Shown: piece by piece, positions 1 to 6,754 of the stretch | Position numbering within the stretch: position 1 is the stretch's first letter | Layout of the letters: every line of letters begins with the position of its first letter | Assembly: GCA_042218715.1 (NCBI GenBank) | Contig: JBDGQU010000137.1 | Span: forward strand, 1 to 15,469 | Source: JAGXLP01 sp042218715 | GTDB taxonomy: Bacteria > Bipolaricaulota > Bipolaricaulia > M55B111 | Length of the DNA stretch: 15,469 bases | Reading direction: 5' to 3' | Position numbers and translations under genes: made by a program | The notes under the pieces: generated by a model | What the model saw: the letters and a program-made list of their open reading frames with translations, nothing else | What the model was told of the DNA's origin: nothing | Databases searched by the model: none

Positions 1-64
1 ACTGGTTACGAGTTGTGCGATAGAAAATATAGTGGTTGGGTGGGGGGATTTCAAGTGGTATCGG

Positions 65-101
65 TAAAATAAAGGCAAGTTGAGAAGCTCAAAAAGCCTT
101 C
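65..101 (-). terminator. weak possible terminator after fmt
   Basis: Three bases past the fmt stop on the minus strand, a 6-bp stem (GAA/TTC plus GCT/AGC with one bulged G) closes a 5-nt loop at 84-101. A T-rich but interrupted stretch follows. The stem is short and the T tract is not clean, so this is only a candidate. Bases 1-64 hold nothing I recognise. Confidence 0.3.
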
Positions 102-103
102 CC

Positions 104-1081
104 TCACTTAGATTCGACGAATTTGTCACCTATCTCAATGTGGTAACCGTTTACGAAGTCAATTCCGGTCATTTCACACTTCGAGGACGGCTTGACCCTC
201 GTTAATTGAACTGCAGTAGTGTTGGCACACTTCACAACCAGACCCAGGTTACCCAAATCAATTATTTCGCCTGGCTCCGCGTTACTGGCCCTTTCCCTCG
301 ATGGCATCTGTTCGAGTAACTCTCCCTGAAGCTCTCCAAGGTTTCGGGAGCGACAGATCTTAAATTTTTGTCGATCTTCCAGGTACGTATATGCCCCGGG
401 CCAGGGGTAGGTACCCCGAATATGATTGTGAACTTCCTGGGAGGGTCGGTCCCATTCTATTAACCCGTCCTTCCGGGTCAACTTCGGGGCAAAACTCGGA
501 TCTCCCTTCTGGGGCTTCGGCTCCACGGTGCCTGCTTCCAATCCGGTCAACGTTTCCAGTATCAGGTCCCCGCCCAGTTCCGCCAGCCGATCGTGAAGTT
601 CGCCCGCTGTCTCGTTTTCCCCTACTTTCGTTCTCTCTTTTAAAAGTACCGGTCCAGTGTCCAGCCCTTCGTCCATGAAAATGGTCGTCACTCCGGTGAC
701 CTCTTCTCCCCGTATTATCGCCCAGTTAACCGGTGCGGCACCGCGGTACTTGGGGAGTAGTGATCCGTGAATATTTACCGGCCAGGGAACGAGATCCAGA
801 AATTCCCCCGATATTTTTTGACCGTAGGCGGCCAGCACGAAGGCGTCCGGCTTTTTCTTATCCACTTTTTCCAGGGCCTCGGCTGAGTTAACGTCTTCCG
901 GTTGAAATACGGGTAGGTTATGTTCGAGAGCTTTTTTCTTCACGGGAGACTGGCTCGGTTCCATCCCCCGTCCACTGCGCCGGTCGGGCTGAGTTATCAC
1001 TAACTCAACCTGGTGTTCCTCAACTACGGAACTCAGCGCGGGTACAGCGAAACCGGCCGTTCCGATGAAAATCAATCTCAC
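104..1081 (-). CDS. fmt: methionyl-tRNA formyltransferase
   Basis: Transfers a formyl group from 10-formyl-tetrahydrofolate to Met-tRNA(fMet), making the initiator tRNA used by bacterial ribosomes in the cytoplasm. The 325-residue product has the usual family length. The N-terminal half is the formyltransferase fold, opening with an IFIGTAGFAVPAL motif. The catalytic triad is present as N103-x-H105 (NIHGSLLPKYRGAAP) and D141 (MDEGLDTGP). The C-terminal part from about residue 205 is the tRNA-binding domain. The start is GTG at 1081 (RLIFIGT follows at once), preceded by a GAGGTG ribosome-binding site 8 nt upstream; the stop is TGA. It often sits beside def (peptide deformylase), but no def is visible here; it stands alone, divergent from recG. 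Identification is secure from conserved motifs. Confidence 0.96.
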   Translation of the reverse strand: MRLIFIGTAGFAVPALSSVVEEHQVELVITQPDRRSGRGMEPSQSPVKKKALEHNLPVFQPEDVNSAEALEKVDKKKPDAFVLAAYGQKISGEFLDLVPWPVNIHGSLLPKYRGAAPVNWAIIRGEEVTGVTTIFMDEGLDTGPVLLKERTKVGENETAGELHDRLAELGGDLILETLTGLEAGTVEPKPQKGDPSFAPKLTRKDGLIEWDRPSQEVHNHIRGTYPWPGAYTYLEDRQKFKICRSRNLGELQGELLEQMPSRERASNAEPGEIIDLGNLGLVVKCANTTAVQLTRVKPSSKCEMTGIDFVNGYHIEIGDKFVESK

Positions 1082-1148
1082 TCTTTCCGCACCTCGTAGG
1101 GGTAGATTGGATTGATAAGTAATATTGTCCCAGTAAGAGTTGAGGCTT

Positions 1149-1177
1149 ATTATATTTTAATCGGGGAGAAAACTCAA
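1149..1177 (-). promoter_or_regulatory. sigma-70-type promoter for fmt
   Basis: On the minus strand a TTGAGT -35 box (1172-1177) is separated by exactly 17 nt from a perfect TATAAT -10 box (1149-1154). The predicted start near 1142 would give a leader of about 60 nt before the fmt GTG. Confidence 0.75.
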
Positions 1178-1185
1178 TTTATAAT
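1156..1185 (+). promoter_or_regulatory. probable promoter for recG-gatC
   Basis: A perfect TATAAT at 1180-1185 lies about 60 nt before the recG start. The matching -35 (TTTAAT, 1156-1161, 18-nt spacer) is poor. The box is interleaved with the fmt promoter on the other strand, so the two divergent units would compete for polymerase. The -10 is clear, the rest weak. Confidence 0.42.
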
Positions 1186-1223
1186 GAAGTCTTGGAACTG
1201 TCGACAATTCTGATTTTCGGAGG

Positions 1224-1235
1224 ATAGGTTAGGGT
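1224..1235 (+). repeat. pre-start element, copy 1 (recG)
   Basis: The 12 bases ATAGGTTAGGGT end 9 nt before the recG ATG. An almost identical element (one C/T difference) ends 10 nt before the gatC ATG at 3533-3544. A good Shine-Dalgarno GGAGG at 1219-1223 is 21 nt from the ATG, too far for normal use, and the first in-frame upstream stop (1230-1232) leaves no alternative upstream start. This element may therefore be what positions the ribosome. Confidence 0.5.
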
Positions 1236-1244
1236 CAACCACAA

Positions 1245-3524
1245 ATGAACAAAGGAAAGAAAAATAAAGTCCGTAAAATACTCCAGCTGGAGAAAAATAC
1301 GGGATTCCAGGACGAAGCGGTAATGGGAGGTCTGGAAAGCCTTATTTCCGGACTAATTGAAGACGAAGAAATCAAAAAACTTCTGGAGGGTTATTCCGAA
1401 AAGAAGCCGTTCGCTCGGCAGGAGATCGTTGAAGATGTCGAGAACCTGCTGGAGTCGACTGGAGGAAAAGATAGGTCTGAAGAACTATCGCTGAATCAAC
1501 CGATCAACGACGCTGTAGGAGTGGGAGCCAAGCGAAGTAAGCAGTTTTCACAACTTGGAATTGATACACTGCGGGATCTTTTTTTTCATTTCCCCCGAAG
1601 GATCGAAGACCGAAGAAATCAAAAAGATATTTCCGAACTGAAAAACGGAGATAAATGTACCGTCGTAGGCGAGGTCAAAGGCCTGACAAAACTAAAACCG
1701 CGTAGAAAGGTGGAACTGGTAAAAGCAGAGCTACAGGACGGTACGGGAACTATATATCCCGTATGGTTTAACCAACCCTGGGTAAAAAACCAGTTAAACC
1801 AGGAGTCCGAGATAGCAATTTTCGGCGAGGTAAAGCGGGAATACGGCGAAATCCAGATGGAAAACCCGGTCTGGGAGCCAAAAGAGAAAAAAGAAAAAAC
1901 GCGGAAACTGGTACCGATATACCCTGGGACAGAGGACCTTAGCCAGAAGGTAATCAGTTGGGTTATTCGAAAGAATCTCGAAAAATTCCTCTCCGCAGTG
2001 AAACAGTTTCCCTCTCTCGACAGAACGGAACACCAAGGGTTCTGGGGACGAAAAACCGCATTGAACAAGGCCCACAAGCCGGAAGAACCAGAAGATTTCG
2101 AGCGGGCGAGACAGAGCCTCTCTTTCTCCGAACTCTTTCTTTTTTACGTTCGGATGCTCCAAGAAACTACTCACGACAGGGGTAAAACCCCTCGGTTATC
2201 GGTGAGCGAGGAAGTGCTGGAGGAATTCCGGGACCACCTTCCTTTTTCGCTGACCGAAGACCAGGAAGTGGTTCTGGAAGAAATTATTGCCGACCTCGAA
2301 TCTTCAAAACCGATGAACCGGTTACTCCAGGGAGATGTTGGTACAGGTAAGACTGTAATAGCCGCCGCGGCCGGTTACGTTACCAGCACCTCCGGGTTCC
2401 AGACGGCATTGATGGCCCCGACTACGGTCCTGGCAGAGCAACACTTCAGAAATCTGAAAAATATTTACCGTCATTTACCCCTAGAAGTAGAATTACTCAC
2501 GGGTGACACGACTAAGGAAAAGAAAGAAGAAATACTGTCCCGGTTACGATCGGGAGAGATAGATATGCTGGTAGGAACTCACGCTCTGCTGGAGGAGTCC
2601 GTTTCATTTCACGAACTTAATCTGGCAATTATCGACGAAGAGCAAAGATTCGGCGTCGCCCAGAAAGAACGGCTGGGGTGGGCCGAGGCGCCGCTAAACA
2701 AACTAGTCCTGAGTGCAACGCCAATTCCCCGAACGATAACCGCTACGGTCTACGGGCAGTTTGAAGTTTCCCGTTTGGAAGAATTCCCCCGCGGTGAGAA
2801 AAACGTCAAAACCTACTGGGTAAGCGAGTCCAAAAGGGATCAGGTATACGAGTACGTAAAAGACAAAATGAATGAGGGAAGCCAGGCCTTTATAGTTCTT
2901 CCCCTGATAGAGGAATCAGACGATCAAGAGTTGAGATCCGCCGTGAACACTCACAAAGAGTTGAGTGAAAAACAGCTCCAGGAATTCAATCTGGGATTAC
3001 TTCACGGCAGGATGAGCCAGGAAGAGAAGAGTAAAAAAATAGAGAAGTTCGAAAAAGGAGACTACCAGGGGTTGGTTTCTACAACCGTTATCGAAGTTGG
3101 CGTGGATATCCCCCGGGCGAGGTTACTGGTCGTAGAAGAGGCCGATCAGTTTGGCTTAACTCAGTTACATCAACTCAGGGGGAGGATTGGACGGTCCGGA
3201 GACAAATCTTATTGTTTCGCTATCGGCTCACCATCTACATCAGAAGGGAGGGAAAGGCTCGAAGCGTTTCGAGACATATCCGACGGTTTCAAATTGGTGG
3301 AGAGGGACCTAGAGATAAGAGGTCCCGGGGACTTGTTAAGCTCAGCTCAGCACGGCTTTCGCAATAGTTTCCGTGCCTGTAATTTTCTGGACGATTACGA
3401 TATAATGACAAAAGCCAGAGAAGAGGCAAATCGATTCCTGGAGAGTAATGAAGAGGATAATTCTCTGTCAGAAATTTTTGAGAGCTATTTCGCAGGTGGA
3501 TTCGATCAATTCAAATCGGACTAA
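1245..3524 (+). CDS. recG: ATP-dependent DNA helicase RecG
   Basis: Superfamily 2 helicase that reverses stalled replication forks and migrates branched DNA. The 759-residue protein is longer than the common ~690, with an extra Lys/Glu-rich N-terminal part (residues 1-85), a feature known from some RecG such as the Thermotoga one. The wedge/OB region begins near residue 91 (GVGAKRSKQFSQLGI, then LFFHFPRRIEDRR). Helicase motifs are in order: Walker A GDVGTGKT (363-370), motif II DEEQ (464-467), motif III SATPIPRT (490-497), and the C-terminal lobe with TTVIEVGVDIP and QLHQLRGRIGR (613-650). The tail has the RecG-type LEIRGPGDLL (689-698). Motif II is DEEQRFGV, the form usual in Mfd, where RecG normally has DEQHRFGV; the wedge domain and the lack of a Mfd N-terminus still make this RecG. 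It is followed by gatC after 30 nt, likely in one transcript. Confidence 0.95.
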   Translation: MNKGKKNKVRKILQLEKNTGFQDEAVMGGLESLISGLIEDEEIKKLLEGYSEKKPFARQEIVEDVENLLESTGGKDRSEELSLNQPINDAVGVGAKRSKQFSQLGIDTLRDLFFHFPRRIEDRRNQKDISELKNGDKCTVVGEVKGLTKLKPRRKVELVKAELQDGTGTIYPVWFNQPWVKNQLNQESEIAIFGEVKREYGEIQMENPVWEPKEKKEKTRKLVPIYPGTEDLSQKVISWVIRKNLEKFLSAVKQFPSLDRTEHQGFWGRKTALNKAHKPEEPEDFERARQSLSFSELFLFYVRMLQETTHDRGKTPRLSVSEEVLEEFRDHLPFSLTEDQEVVLEEIIADLESSKPMNRLLQGDVGTGKTVIAAAAGYVTSTSGFQTALMAPTTVLAEQHFRNLKNIYRHLPLEVELLTGDTTKEKKEEILSRLRSGEIDMLVGTHALLEESVSFHELNLAIIDEEQRFGVAQKERLGWAEAPLNKLVLSATPIPRTITATVYGQFEVSRLEEFPRGEKNVKTYWVSESKRDQVYEYVKDKMNEGSQAFIVLPLIEESDDQELRSAVNTHKELSEKQLQEFNLGLLHGRMSQEEKSKKIEKFEKGDYQGLVSTTVIEVGVDIPRARLLVVEEADQFGLTQLHQLRGRIGRSGDKSYCFAIGSPSTSEGRERLEAFRDISDGFKLVERDLEIRGPGDLLSSAQHGFRNSFRACNFLDDYDIMTKAREEANRFLESNEEDNSLSEIFESYFAGGFDQFKSD

Positions 3525-3532
3525 ATTAACGA

Positions 3533-3546
3533 ATAGGTCAGGGTGG
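3533..3546 (+). promoter_or_regulatory. gatC pre-start element, copy 2, and ribosome-binding site
   Basis: ATAGGTCAGGGT (3533-3544) repeats the element found before recG. It runs into AGGGTGG (3540-3546), which sits 8 nt before the ATG at 3555. The in-frame GTG at 3543 lies inside this site, so ribosomes are more likely to start at 3555. Confidence 0.5.
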
Positions 3547-3554
3547 TTAATAAG

Positions 3555-3851
3555 ATGATAGACAAAGAAACCGTCAAACACGTCGAAGATCTCGCGGAAC
3601 TAAGTCTTACAGAGTCCGAACGGGAGGAGCTGACCGAGGACCTCGCTGGCATACTGGATTACGTGGACAAGCTTAGTGAGCTTGATACGGAAGGAGTCGA
3701 GCCGCTTCGACACATTCTCGAAGTTAAGAACGTGATGAGGGAAGACGAGAAAAGGGAAACTCTCGATCCCGAGGAAGTATTTCGCAACGCTCCCGCCCGG
3801 GACGGGAACTTCTTTCAGGTTCCTCCGGTCATAGACAAAGACTCATCTTAG
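3555..3851 (+). CDS. gatC: Asp/Glu-tRNA(Asn/Gln) amidotransferase subunit C
   Basis: Small subunit of the GatCAB complex, which turns Glu-tRNA(Gln) and Asp-tRNA(Asn) into Gln- and Asn-tRNA; GatC wraps around and stabilises GatA. The 98-residue product matches the family length. Family hallmarks run through the whole protein: an N-terminal helix with VEDLAELSLTESE, ILDYVDKLSELDTEGVEPL in the middle, then VMREDE, and NAPARDGNFFQVPPVI near the end. I chose ATG 3555 (MIDKETVKHVEDLAELS) over the GTG four codons upstream because that GTG overlaps the ribosome-binding site and GatC proteins usually start at this point. gatA and gatB are not adjacent. Its presence implies that Gln- and/or Asn-tRNA is made by the indirect route. 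Confidence 0.92.
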   Translation: MIDKETVKHVEDLAELSLTESEREELTEDLAGILDYVDKLSELDTEGVEPLRHILEVKNVMREDEKRETLDPEEVFRNAPARDGNFFQVPPVIDKDSS

Positions 3852-3852
3852 A

Positions 3853-3875
3853 AAGTAAGCTACTTTAGCTTACTT
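3853..3875. terminator. perfect hairpin between convergent gatC and pyrH
   Basis: A 10-bp perfect stem (AAGTAAGCTA / TAGCTTACTT) closes a 3-nt loop, starting 2 nt after the gatC stop and ending 21 nt before the pyrH stop. It reads equally on both strands, so it could end both transcripts. Neither side has a proper T run, so its strength as an intrinsic terminator is uncertain. Confidence 0.6.
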
Positions 3876-3896
3876 ATCACTCAACCCTCTCTGGTC

Positions 3897-4628
3897 TCAT
3901 TCACCGGGGTAAACGTAGGTCCCGACCTTTTCTCCACTGAGGGCCCGAGCAGTCGCCCCGTCTTTGAACAGGTCGAAAATTACCATAGGAATTCCCGTCT
4001 CACGACATATCTTCGCGGCGGCAACGTCAATAATGCCCAGTTCGTGTTCTAGCAGTTCTTCGTAAGACAATTCGGGGAGGAACTCCGCCTCTTTATCAGA
4101 CGGATCCCCGGTATATACTCCCTGGACGTTTGTTCCCTTCAATATTATATCCGCGTTAACCTCGCCCGCTCTCAGAGCCGCAGCGCTATCCGTCGTAAAG
4201 TAGGGATTCCCCGTCCCGCCAGCAAAAATAACGACACCCCCGTCTCTAAGATGTGAATCAGCCCGGTCCGGGTCGACTGGCTTGGTGGCTCGATCCACAG
4301 GCAAGGCAGACTGAAGTATCACGGGAATGTCGAGCGATTTTAACCGATCCTTCAGGACGATCCCGTTCACTATCGTGCCCACCATTCCCGTAAAGTCCGC
4401 GGAGGTTCGGGATAACACCTTTCGCTCTCTTCCTCTCATTATGTTGCCCCCGCCTACAACCAGGGCGGTTTCCGTGCCCTGGTCTCTCGCTTCTTTAACC
4501 TGGCTCACTATGTAGTTGATAGATTCGGGGTGAAGGGGGTTAGAGGATCCGCCAAAACCTGCGCCGGATATTTTTATGACGGCCCGTTCAGGAGTTATTC
4601 TGGAAGGTATACTATTATTTGAACTCAA
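3897..4628 (-). CDS. pyrH: UMP kinase
   Basis: Phosphorylates UMP to UDP in pyrimidine nucleotide synthesis; the bacterial enzyme is an amino-acid-kinase-fold hexamer, unrelated to eukaryotic UMP/CMP kinase. At 243 residues it has family length. Motifs: KISG (19-22), the GGGNIMRGR loop (59-67), FAGGTGNPYFTTD (135-147), VYTGDP (171-176) and GIPMVIFD near the end. The usual LSGEAL loop reads ISGAGF here, so the conserved Glu is Ala, an unusual change at the phosphate-binding end. The start is TTG at 4628; an AGGA site lies about 12 nt upstream, rather far. In frame above it there are only ATT/ATC codons before a stop. It is third in rpsB-tsf-pyrH, 65 nt after tsf; frr, the common fourth gene, is missing. 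Confidence 0.95.
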   Translation of the reverse strand: MSSNNSIPSRITPERAVIKISGAGFGGSSNPLHPESINYIVSQVKEARDQGTETALVVGGGNIMRGRERKVLSRTSADFTGMVGTIVNGIVLKDRLKSLDIPVILQSALPVDRATKPVDPDRADSHLRDGGVVIFAGGTGNPYFTTDSAAALRAGEVNADIILKGTNVQGVYTGDPSDKEAEFLPELSYEELLEHELGIIDVAAAKICRETGIPMVIFDLFKDGATARALSGEKVGTYVYPGE

Positions 4629-4693
4629 TCTAATCTGGATTCCTGCCTATTTTACTAAACGGTTCCGGCGCCTTACCGCCGATCGATATTCTA

Positions 4694-5299
4694 TTATTCT
4701 TCGTCCTCGGAGTCTCCGCTTACGTCAAATCTTGCAAATCGGCTTATCCTAATATCTTCATTTACTTTCGCCGACAGTTCGCCCATCATTTCTTCTATTG
4801 TCTTATCCGTATCCTTAACTGATTCCTGTTCCATTAAACAAATCTCTCCGTAATATTTATCCATCTTACCATCTACTATATCCTCTATTACGTGCTCGGG
4901 CTTTCCTTCCTGTTCCGCCTGATTTCTGTATATCTCCTTTTCTTCCTCAACTACTTCTTCCGGAACGTCCTCGCGGGACACGTACTCCGGTGCTGCGGCA
5001 GCAACCTGAAGGGCGACGGTATTGACGAACTCTTTAAACTCGTCACTGTTAGCCGTAAAGTCCGTCTGACACTTTACTTCCACTAACACTCCTACTTTCC
5101 CGTCATGGTGGATGTAAGAACCCACTCTTCCTTCTCCCGACTTCAGCTTACCTTCGGACATTTCCATGCCCTGTTCTCTCAGAGCCTGTTTTGCCTCTTC
5201 CATGTCCCCGTCGGCTTCTTCCAGGGCTCTCTTGCAGTCCATTATCCCTACGCCCGTTGCTTGCCTTAGTTTTTTTACCTCTTCCGTGCTTATAGCCAT
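4694..5299 (-). CDS. tsf: translation elongation factor Ts
   Basis: Guanine-nucleotide exchange factor that recycles EF-Tu-GDP to EF-Tu-GTP in the cytoplasm. The N-terminal UBA-like domain shows the first signature (KKLRQATGVGIMDCKRAL, 9-26). The core holds VGVLVEVKCQTDF (69-81), whose TDF contacts the Mg2+/P-loop region of EF-Tu. The protein is 201 residues, the short form with a reduced dimerisation region as in Thermus, not the ~280-residue E. coli type. It ends in an acidic tail (GDSEDEE). The start ATG at 5299 follows a textbook TAGGAGGAT site. It lies 44 nt behind rpsB in the same operon. Confidence 0.96.
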   Translation of the reverse strand: MAISTEEVKKLRQATGVGIMDCKRALEEADGDMEEAKQALREQGMEMSEGKLKSGEGRVGSYIHHDGKVGVLVEVKCQTDFTANSDEFKEFVNTVALQVAAAAPEYVSREDVPEEVVEEEKEIYRNQAEQEGKPEHVIEDIVDGKMDKYYGEICLMEQESVKDTDKTIEEMMGELSAKVNEDIRISRFARFDVSGDSEDEE

Positions 5300-5319
5300 T
5301 AGTCTATCCTCCTAAATGG

Positions 5320-5338
5320 TAGATATGAAATAGATATG
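5320..5338. repeat. short direct repeat in the rpsB-tsf gap
   Basis: TAGATATG occurs twice (5320-5327 and 5331-5338), separated by AAA, between the rpsB stop and the tsf ribosome-binding site. Only two copies of 8 nt; may be chance or local slippage. Confidence 0.5.
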
Positions 5339-5343
5339 CGGTT

Positions 5344-6210
5344 CTAGGCCGAGGCACCTTCTACTTCAGCTTCTTCCTTAACGTCTTCTTCCTCTGGCGC
5401 TTCTTCAATCTCCTCTTCGTCCGCTGCCAGTTCTTCTTCCTCTTTTTCCTCGGCTTCTTCTGCTTCTTCGGCTGCGGCTTCTTCCGTTTCCGTATCTTCC
5501 TCTTCTTCCTCTTCCAATGATTGATCGGCACCTTCACGACCCTCTATAACGGCATCCGCCAGGCGAGACGTGAGTAGCCTGGTCGCCTTTATTGCATCGT
5601 CATTTCCCGGTATCGGGTAGTCGATTAAGTCAGGATCACAATTGGTATCGGTAATTGCAATTACTGGAATATCAAGAATCCTTGCCTCGTGAACGGCAAT
5701 CTTTTCCGTCTCCGGATCTATGACGTATACCATGTCCGGGGGTTCTTCCATATCCCTGATTCCATCGTAGTTACGCTTCTTCTTCTTTAACTCCCGTCGC
5801 AGCTTTACTACTTCTTTGTTAGGTAATTGGTCAAACGTTCCGTCTTTCGACATTCTTTCGAGCTTGATCATTCGGTCTACGCTGTCTCGAATGGTGTCGA
5901 AGTTAGTTAAGGTTCCCCCCAACCACCTGTGATTTACGTAGTGGGCGCCACAACGTTTTCCCTGTTTTTCGACTATGTTTTGTACCTGTCTTTTGGTCCC
6001 AACAAAAAGAATCTCAGCACCGTGCCTCACCTGATCCCGGACGAAATCGTAAGTTTCTTCGAACAACGATTGGGTCGATTCGAGGTCAATTATATGAATC
6101 CCTTTTCGTTCCATGAATATGTATTTTTCCATCTTGGGATTCCAGCGCTGAGTTCTATGCCCGAAATGGACACCCGTCTCTAAAAGTTCCTTCATGGTTA
6201 AGAGTTCCAC
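5344..6210 (-). CDS. rpsB: 30S ribosomal protein S2 with long acidic tail
   Basis: Late-assembling small-subunit protein needed for binding S1 and for translation initiation. The first ~225 residues are a standard S2: MKELLETGVHFGHRTQRWNP at the start, ILFVGTKRQ (67-75), HRWLGGTLTNF (94-104), PDMVYVIDP (158-166) and IPVIAITDTNCDP (181-193). After residue 226 follows a tail of about 60 residues, almost only Glu and Ala (31 Glu in the last 58). This makes the protein 288 residues. The tail is compositionally biased and probably disordered. The start GTG at 6210 is set by AAGGAGG 7 nt upstream; an in-frame ATG five codons later has no such site. First gene of rpsB-tsf-pyrH, with its own promoter. 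Confidence 0.97.
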   Translation of the reverse strand: MELLTMKELLETGVHFGHRTQRWNPKMEKYIFMERKGIHIIDLESTQSLFEETYDFVRDQVRHGAEILFVGTKRQVQNIVEKQGKRCGAHYVNHRWLGGTLTNFDTIRDSVDRMIKLERMSKDGTFDQLPNKEVVKLRRELKKKKRNYDGIRDMEEPPDMVYVIDPETEKIAVHEARILDIPVIAITDTNCDPDLIDYPIPGNDDAIKATRLLTSRLADAVIEGREGADQSLEEEEEEDTETEEAAAEEAEEAEEKEEEELAADEEEIEEAPEEEDVKEEAEVEGASA

Positions 6211-6254
6211 ATCTTTTCCTCCTTGTCTCTTCTAATAAATTCTCGTATGGTATA

Positions 6255-6270
6255 CTTCGATTGCTCGAAG
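6255..6270 (-). other. GNRA-loop hairpin in the rpsB leader
   Basis: In the predicted rpsB leader RNA, CTTCGA-GCAA-TCGAAG forms a perfect 6-bp stem capped by a GCAA tetraloop, about 45 nt ahead of the start codon. Several bacteria control rpsB through leader structures that bind S2, so this is a candidate, but it does not match a leader class I can name. Confidence 0.4.
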
Positions 6271-6278
6271 GTGAGAAG

Positions 6279-6308
6279 ATTATACCGGAATATCCGCTGC
6301 ATGTTCAA
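6279..6308 (-). promoter_or_regulatory. sigma-70-type promoter of the rpsB-tsf-pyrH operon
   Basis: A TTGAAC -35 (6303-6308), 18-nt spacer and perfect TATAAT -10 (6279-6284) on the minus strand. Transcription would begin near 6272, giving a leader of about 60 nt that carries the GNRA hairpin and the AAGGAGG site. Confidence 0.8.
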
Positions 6309-6415
6309 GGCGGGACGCTATCAGTACCTTATATAGCTGTCTGACGATCCTTCTATAATAACCAAATCCTGAAATCATTCTTTAAGATAAGTCTCTAACT
6401 CATCTTCACGGATGC

Positions 6416-6458
6416 GGAAAAAATAAAGACCCATCTACTTTCCCAGTAGACAGGTCTT
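6416..6458 (-). terminator. intrinsic terminator of the arsR-grx operon
   Basis: On the minus strand, 35 nt after the grx stop, outer AAGACC/GGTCTT and inner TCTACT/AGTAGA pairs (6 bp each, with a 2x2 internal mismatch) close a 5-nt loop. The run TATTTTTT follows immediately. This is a clear Rho-independent terminator and isolates the rpsB promoter from upstream transcription. Confidence 0.85.
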
Positions 6459-6493
6459 AATCCTTTGTGATGTCAACTATTTTTCTCTTATGG

Positions 6494-6739
6494 TTAATTT
6501 AACAAGGATTCAACTTTTTCTTTGTTGAATCCGACAACTATTTCCCCGTCTATGTCTATAACCGGGGTCCCGCGCTGTCCTGACTTTTCGATCATTTCCT
6601 TTGCCTTTTTACGGTTTTCGGAAACGTCGTAATCCGTGAAGGAAATATCGTTCTCGTTGAAGTAATCCTTCGCGGCGTTACAATAAGGACACGTAGGGGT
6701 TGTATAAATCGTTACGTTGTGATCATTTTGATCATTCAT
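6494..6739 (-). CDS. glutaredoxin-like protein, YruB family
   Basis: Small thioredoxin-fold thiol-disulfide oxidoreductase in the cytoplasm. The 81 residues hold a CPYC active site (C17 to C20, in TTPTCPYC), the cis-proline TPV (58-60), and SGQRGTPVID followed by VVGFNKEKVE. That C-terminal pattern is typical of the YruB-type glutaredoxin-like family found in anaerobes. Its exact electron donor is unknown; NrdH-like use with ribonucleotide reductase is an alternative. The start ATG at 6739 has an ideal AGGAGGTGA site whose TGA is also the stop codon of the upstream arsR, so translation of the two is probably coupled. Second and last gene of the operon; a strong terminator follows. Confidence 0.9.
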   Translation of the reverse strand: MNDQNDHNVTIYTTPTCPYCNAAKDYFNENDISFTDYDVSENRKKAKEMIEKSGQRGTPVIDIDGEIVVGFNKEKVESLLN

Positions 6740-6745
6740 CCGAAT

Positions 6746-6754
6746 TCACCTCCT
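6746..6754 (-). promoter_or_regulatory. grx ribosome-binding site overlapping the arsR stop
   Basis: AGGAGGTGA encodes the last two Arg codons and the TGA stop of arsR and at the same time is a near-perfect Shine-Dalgarno 6 nt before the grx ATG. This favours re-initiation by ribosomes finishing arsR. Confidence 0.8.

Noticed and set aside
391..678. 95-codon plus-strand frame inside fmt
   Set aside because: Lies opposite the catalytic part of Fmt; Pro/Arg/Ser-rich and without any motif.
1619..2174. Open frames on minus (126-152 codons) inside recG
   Set aside because: Antisense to conserved RecG sequence, Phe/Ser-rich composition typical of shadow frames, no ribosome-binding site.
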